A stretch of DNA of 64,000 nt from Combretum micranthum (lineage: Eukaryota > Streptophyta > Magnoliopsida > Myrtales > Combretaceae): assembly GCA_024138025.1 (NCBI GenBank), contig JAMXBD010000063.1, positions 930,001 to 994,000 of the forward strand. Reading direction: 5' to 3'. Shown in pieces: positions 61,504-64,000 of the stretch. The translations under genes and the position numbers were made by a program. The notes beneath the pieces are model-generated. The model worked only from the letters and a program-made list of their open reading frames with translations, did no database searches and was not told the DNA's origin. Each line of letters starts with the position of its first letter. Position 1 is the first letter of the stretch.

Positions 61504-64000
61504 AAATTCACTTACTTGAAATCCTAATTGAACCTATTTTCCTAATTTCAATATCTAAATTCCCAATTCACTAAAGTTGAGCTAAATATCTAAATTCAAT
61601 TTCTTATTACAATTCTTAAATCCTAGATTCATTAACTTAAATTCTAATGCCAAAAGCCCTTAATCTCCAAATGTTATTATCCAGACCTAATTACAATAAA
61701 GCCTAAGTAAAAGCCTATAAACTATACCCAATATCCACTTTTTTAATCCCATTTACATGTAAGCCCATTCCACTAAATCGTTTCCTCAAAAAACCTACCC
61801 ATAACTAATCACTCACATATTTTTACATCATCACATGCCTAATCTTTTCTCTAGAATATTCTCACACAAAAACCCTCTCAATTCCTCAAAATTTCATACG
61901 CCACTTTTAGCTGAAAATGAACCCATTTCCATCTTCATCATTTTTCAATTTACATCTTCAATTAATCCTAAATTAGGTAAAGTATTACCTAATCAATTGA
62001 TCCATTTCAATTCCTTTATCTAATCTCATTCTGAGGTGAAATTGAAGAATGAGTTGAAGATTGATTTTGAGGAGATGGGTTTCAAAGCTACAACAACATA
62101 GTTGGTACTAGTAGTGAAGGATTTTGAGGAATTAATTTATCTAATTTGCAGTTCGAGTAAGTGCTATAAATTTGATTAATGATTTTGTTGATTGTGATAT
62201 TGATGATGAAATTCATGTTATTAAGTAATGTTAAACTTAGATATAATTTTAGATATATAATTGATAAAATATAAAATATATATAATAAAGTCGAACCTAT
62301 ATGTGTACATATATTGGATATTTGTTTCTTTTGATGAAATTTGTAATTATTTTAACATCGGACAAATTATTCTAAATATATATGCAATTTTGATTTGGTT
62401 TAAATGGAAAAAAAAAAAAATTTGATATAATGTGTATAGTATAAATATACAATGAATTTCATGAATATGTACATAGGATATATTTCGTTTAATTTTGAAT
62501 TAATGATGAATTTGATGAAATGGTGTATTGTATAGTATACATGTAATTATGATTCATTTTAATTAAGAAATTATGTTAAAATTGATATTTATTGTGAATT
62601 ATATATATAATGTTGACTACAATATATATATATATAATAGTTTGATTATGTGATTTGATGAATATTTGTAGCATATTAGTTTTAATCCATGCCAATTAAG
62701 GACAATTGTGATATAATTTTAATTAATTAAATTGCAAAAAATTTGAAATTAAGTAAATTAGCATTGAATCGATTTTTTTAGGTCTGAACCAAACCCTTTA
62801 ATCTGAATCGATATTGATGCGTATTTAACAAGTTGCTAATTGCATCGGTTTAATTAATTTTTGTGTGAACCAATTCATTTTATGAAACAAATTGTTGAAT
62901 CGGCCCAATTTGCTTGCGAATCGGCATGATTTGAATAGTTCCATGTTAAATTATTCAAAATTGATCAAAATTTGCTTGATTATAAATATTTTACATGTAA
63001 ACTGACCTAAAAATTGGTTTAATTGGTCCAATATGTTAAATAATTAATTGTCTAAATCGAAATTAATTTAGCTAATTAAGAATAATTAAAAACCAAATTG
63101 GCCATAAAGCATGTGAACTGAATCTATTTTCCCTAAACCAAGCTTAATGTGAAGTTTTAATGGCGTATTAATTAAATATTTCAAATTATAAGTTACAATA
63201 ATTGATATATTACAATTAAATACATAATTATACATATTACTTAAATGTAATTTTGAATAAAAATAGTAACTTGGTCTTAAAATAGAAATCTTAGATCCGT
63301 TAAAACCTTTTTAGCTCATTGTTGTTAGGTGACAGACTAGAAAGATGGCAATACAATATTAATCAAGAAATAGATAAGAAGTTAGTTCCTTTTGTGGGTG
63401 AGGTCAAGCGACCTAATGTGGGTAATTCGCAAAACCTTGGGAACTAGACTCAAGGCAATTCATCACAGCAAGCTTCAAAGGGACGGGAGCCATCACATTC
63501 CAATGTAGTATCATTTTCAATTTAGATTGATCAATTTTTCAAAATGTAAATGTAGGAATCCATTGTGCATACCATGTGCACGTAGCCTCTATCCACATGC
63601 TTTACATGGTATGAATTTTTAAGCGATTACTGTTGTATAAAAAAGAATTGAAGGAATGATTTGGACAGGGATTAGAGAGGCGAAACAGACAATCTTAGTG
63701 GGTTAGACACAAGTGACCAGTCATAAAGAATAATATATTAGGTTCCAAAAAAAATGAAAATACCTTCTCCTAATACATAATGTATACATGTCTCTATAGT
63801 TAGTCATTGGCTATCATCACCAAAACTCTCTAAATCATCTCAAATTAGGTCTAATTACTTAAATCCCGTCACTAATCCAAATAATTAGCCTAACCATAAT
63901 TTAGTTAGTTCATGTTTAACTTGTAGATTCGAATTATATAGAAATTCCTCATCTACACAAAACAATCCAATCATCATCAACATTTTGGTATATTGGATTT
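61504..64000. other. AT-rich DNA to the window end
   Basis: No gene is supported. The part at 61680-62160 ('aagcccattccactaaatc', then 'cacaaaaaccctctcaattcctc') resembles the leader region of long Gypsy LTRs in plus orientation, but no ends were found. The part at 62760-63150 repeats phrases like AATCGG and 'aaccaa', reminiscent of the terminal parts of the hAT-like element at 29.3 kb. Both are weak. Confidence 0.4.

Noticed and set aside
1..64000. tRNA, rRNA, CRISPR array or novel defence-like gene cluster
   Set aside because: No cloverleaf-compatible sequence, rRNA core or regularly spaced repeats were seen, and the only intact gene is the PLATZ factor. The polymerase III boxes found belong to SINE-like elements.

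Overview
This window looks like nuclear DNA from a eudicot land plant. It is very AT-rich, full of homopolymer and trinucleotide runs, has one intron-containing plant gene, and carries typical plant LTR retrotransposons, an L1-type LINE, SINEs and hAT-like non-autonomous elements. I cannot name the genus from sequence alone. No bacterial-style operon, CRISPR array, rRNA or tRNA gene was seen.

Only one intact gene can be supported: a PLATZ-family zinc-binding transcription factor at 15276-17230 (+). It has four exons with GT-AG introns and a 233-residue product in which both metal-binding motifs are complete. Everything else with protein similarity is a decayed transposon.

Layout. (1) 1-3.7 kb is AT-rich intergenic DNA with two local tandem duplications. 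(2) 3.7-9.05 kb is a broken L1-type LINE (endonuclease, part of the reverse transcriptase, zinc-knuckle and RNase H remnants, terminal A run). An LTR-like block at about 4.24-5.58 kb splits it, and so does a clean 553-bp Copia-type solo LTR at 8230-8782 flanked by GGATT. (3) 9-15 kb is intergenic. (4) The PLATZ gene follows. (5) 18.9-20.3 kb holds two copies of a small TIR element. (6) 21.2-22.6 kb holds two direct LTRs, with the 3' end of a Ty3/Gypsy pol between them. (7) 26924-27854 is a solo LTR flanked by GTAGA. (8) 29.33-30.22 kb is a hAT-like element. (9) 36821-39421 is a 2.6-kb solo LTR flanked by CTATT. (10) 42.6-45.9 kb holds a third copy of the 21-22 kb LTR family, a SINE inside another dispersed repeat (16-bp target duplication), and a second copy of the 4.2-5.6 kb LTR family. 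(11) 46455-47073 is a GC-rich hAT-like element flanked by ATTCATAA. (12) 47.8-61.5 kb is a cluster of three related minus-strand Gypsy LTRs (A, B, C) and a degenerate minus-strand Ty3/Gypsy pol between B and C. (13) 61.5-64 kb is unassigned AT-rich DNA.

The genes do not form a pathway. The window is a single regulatory gene in a transposon graveyard, and its main interest is the nesting order and the new repeat families. I found no convincing novel multi-gene system.
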